From assembly GCA_011052255.1 (NCBI GenBank), contig DRJJ01000093.1:1-5850 (forward strand): a stretch of DNA of 5,850 nt, written 5' to 3'. This stretch comes from Gammaproteobacteria bacterium (GTDB taxonomy: Bacteria > Pseudomonadota > Gammaproteobacteria > DRJJ01). The notes beneath the pieces are model-generated. The model did no database searches, was not told where the DNA came from, and was given only the letters and a program-made list of their open reading frames with translations. Positions 5,259 to 5,850 of this stretch are shown here, one piece after another. A program made the position numbers and the translations under genes. The first letter of the stretch is position 1, and each line of letters starts with the position of its first letter.

Positions 5259-5850
5259 AACGCCCGTTACTTCCCATTCTGGTTTGTCTGATCTGGGTGT
5301 TACTGGCGATTGTCGGGCCGTGGTTGTCGCTGGATCCGAACCATATTCATCTGCAATCCATATTACAACCACCCGGGTCTGCCAGTTTTTTGGGTTTTGA
5401 CGATCTGGGCAGACCGATACTGGATCGGCTGATCCTCGGGGCACGTACCTCACTGCTGGTCTCGGTCTGGGTGGTTGGCTTGTCGGCCGTAACGGGTATC
5501 CTGATTGGTACGCTAACAGCCTACATCGGTGGCTGGCTCGATCTGGTTGTAGTCAGGGTGATTGATGTGTTCATGGCGTTTCCCGGTATCTTGCTAGCGA
5601 TTGCGCTGGCCGGGATCATGGGCCCTGGAATCAATAACGTCGTGATAGCTTTGTCAGTGGTTGGCTGGGTTGGTTTTGCGCGCCAGGCGCGAGCGTTGAC
5701 CCTGTCAGTAAAAGAGCGAGATCACGTGGCCGCTGCGGTATCAATGGGAACCGGTACACCACGCATTATTTTGCGGCACCTGTTACCGCTGATCAGCGCA
5801 CCGCTGATTGTTGAGGCCACCTTTGGAGTGGCGGCCGTGATCATCTCCGA
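5255..5850 (+). CDS. ABC transporter permease, DppC/OppC family, 3' end beyond the window
   Basis: The reading frame opens at ATG 5255 within the ATGA overlap with the preceding permease and stays open for 198 codons to the window edge, so translational coupling is likely. The protein begins MKRPLLPILV with a first membrane helix at about 7-25, followed by a periplasmic segment containing LGFDDLGRPILDRLILGART (46-65), the family block usually seen as GTDxxGRD followed by a conserved SRLxxGARxS. Membrane segments follow at about 67-91 and 105-123, with VIDVFMAFPGILLAIAL (102-118) typical of DppC. The EAA motif is at about 156-184 (DHVAAAVSMGTGTPRIILRH ... PLI). The family is usually about 280-300 residues, so roughly the last third is missing. 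It pairs with the DppB-type permease to form the heterodimeric channel. The ATPase genes are not visible and may follow. Confidence 0.94.
   Translation, partial: MKRPLLPILVCLIWVLLAIVGPWLSLDPNHIHLQSILQPPGSASFLGFDDLGRPILDRLILGARTSLLVSVWVVGLSAVTGILIGTLTAYIGGWLDLVVVRVIDVFMAFPGILLAIALAGIMGPGINNVVIALSVVGWVGFARQARALTLSVKERDHVAAAVSMGTGTPRIILRHLLPLISAPLIVEATFGVAAVIIS

Noticed and set aside
5109..5453. Open frames on both strands around the permease junction (114 codons minus, 72 codons plus at 5182-5400)
   Set aside because: The true plus-strand frame here is the DppC-type permease from 5255, which is recognisable by its motifs and coupled by the ATGA overlap.

Overview
The window looks like ordinary chromosomal DNA of a gammaproteobacterium. 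The evidence is the cysM-rlmD gene pair, which I recall as a common gammaproteobacterial neighbourhood, close E. coli-type sequence motifs in both products, dense same-strand coding, and roughly balanced base composition. I cannot name a genus. All seven genes lie on the + strand. I see no tRNA, rRNA, CRISPR array, insertion sequence, integrase or phage gene.

Layout: (1) 1-188 is the 3' end of cysM (cysteine synthase B). (2) 234-1556 is rlmD, the 23S rRNA m5U1939 methyltransferase, with its iron-sulfur cysteines and catalytic residues intact. (3) 1557-1715 is a 159-base gap, the longest non-coding stretch. It holds two separate, well-formed inverted repeats and is the only roomy place for a promoter serving the next genes. 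(4) 1716-2300 encodes a 194-residue protein with an N-terminal forkhead-associated (FHA) phosphothreonine-reading domain and a short C-terminal module I do not recognise. (5) 2329-2799 encodes a 156-residue CYTH / triphosphate-tunnel enzyme. (6) 2802-4292 encodes a family 5 (peptide/nickel type) extracytoplasmic solute-binding lipoprotein. (7) 4329-5258 and 5255-5850 encode the two DppB/DppC-type permeases; the second runs off the window.

Genes 4 to 7 are tightly packed, with gaps of 28, 2 and 36 bases and a 4-base overlap. They probably form one transcription unit starting in the 1557-1715 gap. The three transporter genes are clearly one importer, whose ATPase genes, if linked, would lie beyond 5850. 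Whether the FHA and CYTH proteins work with the importer or are only co-transcribed cannot be told from sequence. Their grouping (phospho-threonine reader, triphosphate hydrolase, oligopeptide-type importer) is the most intriguing aspect of the window. The solute-binding protein also seems to lack the aspartate that DppA/OppA use to hold the peptide amino terminus, so its ligand may not be an ordinary peptide. I found no clear evidence of a wholly new system; the points below are moderate leads.
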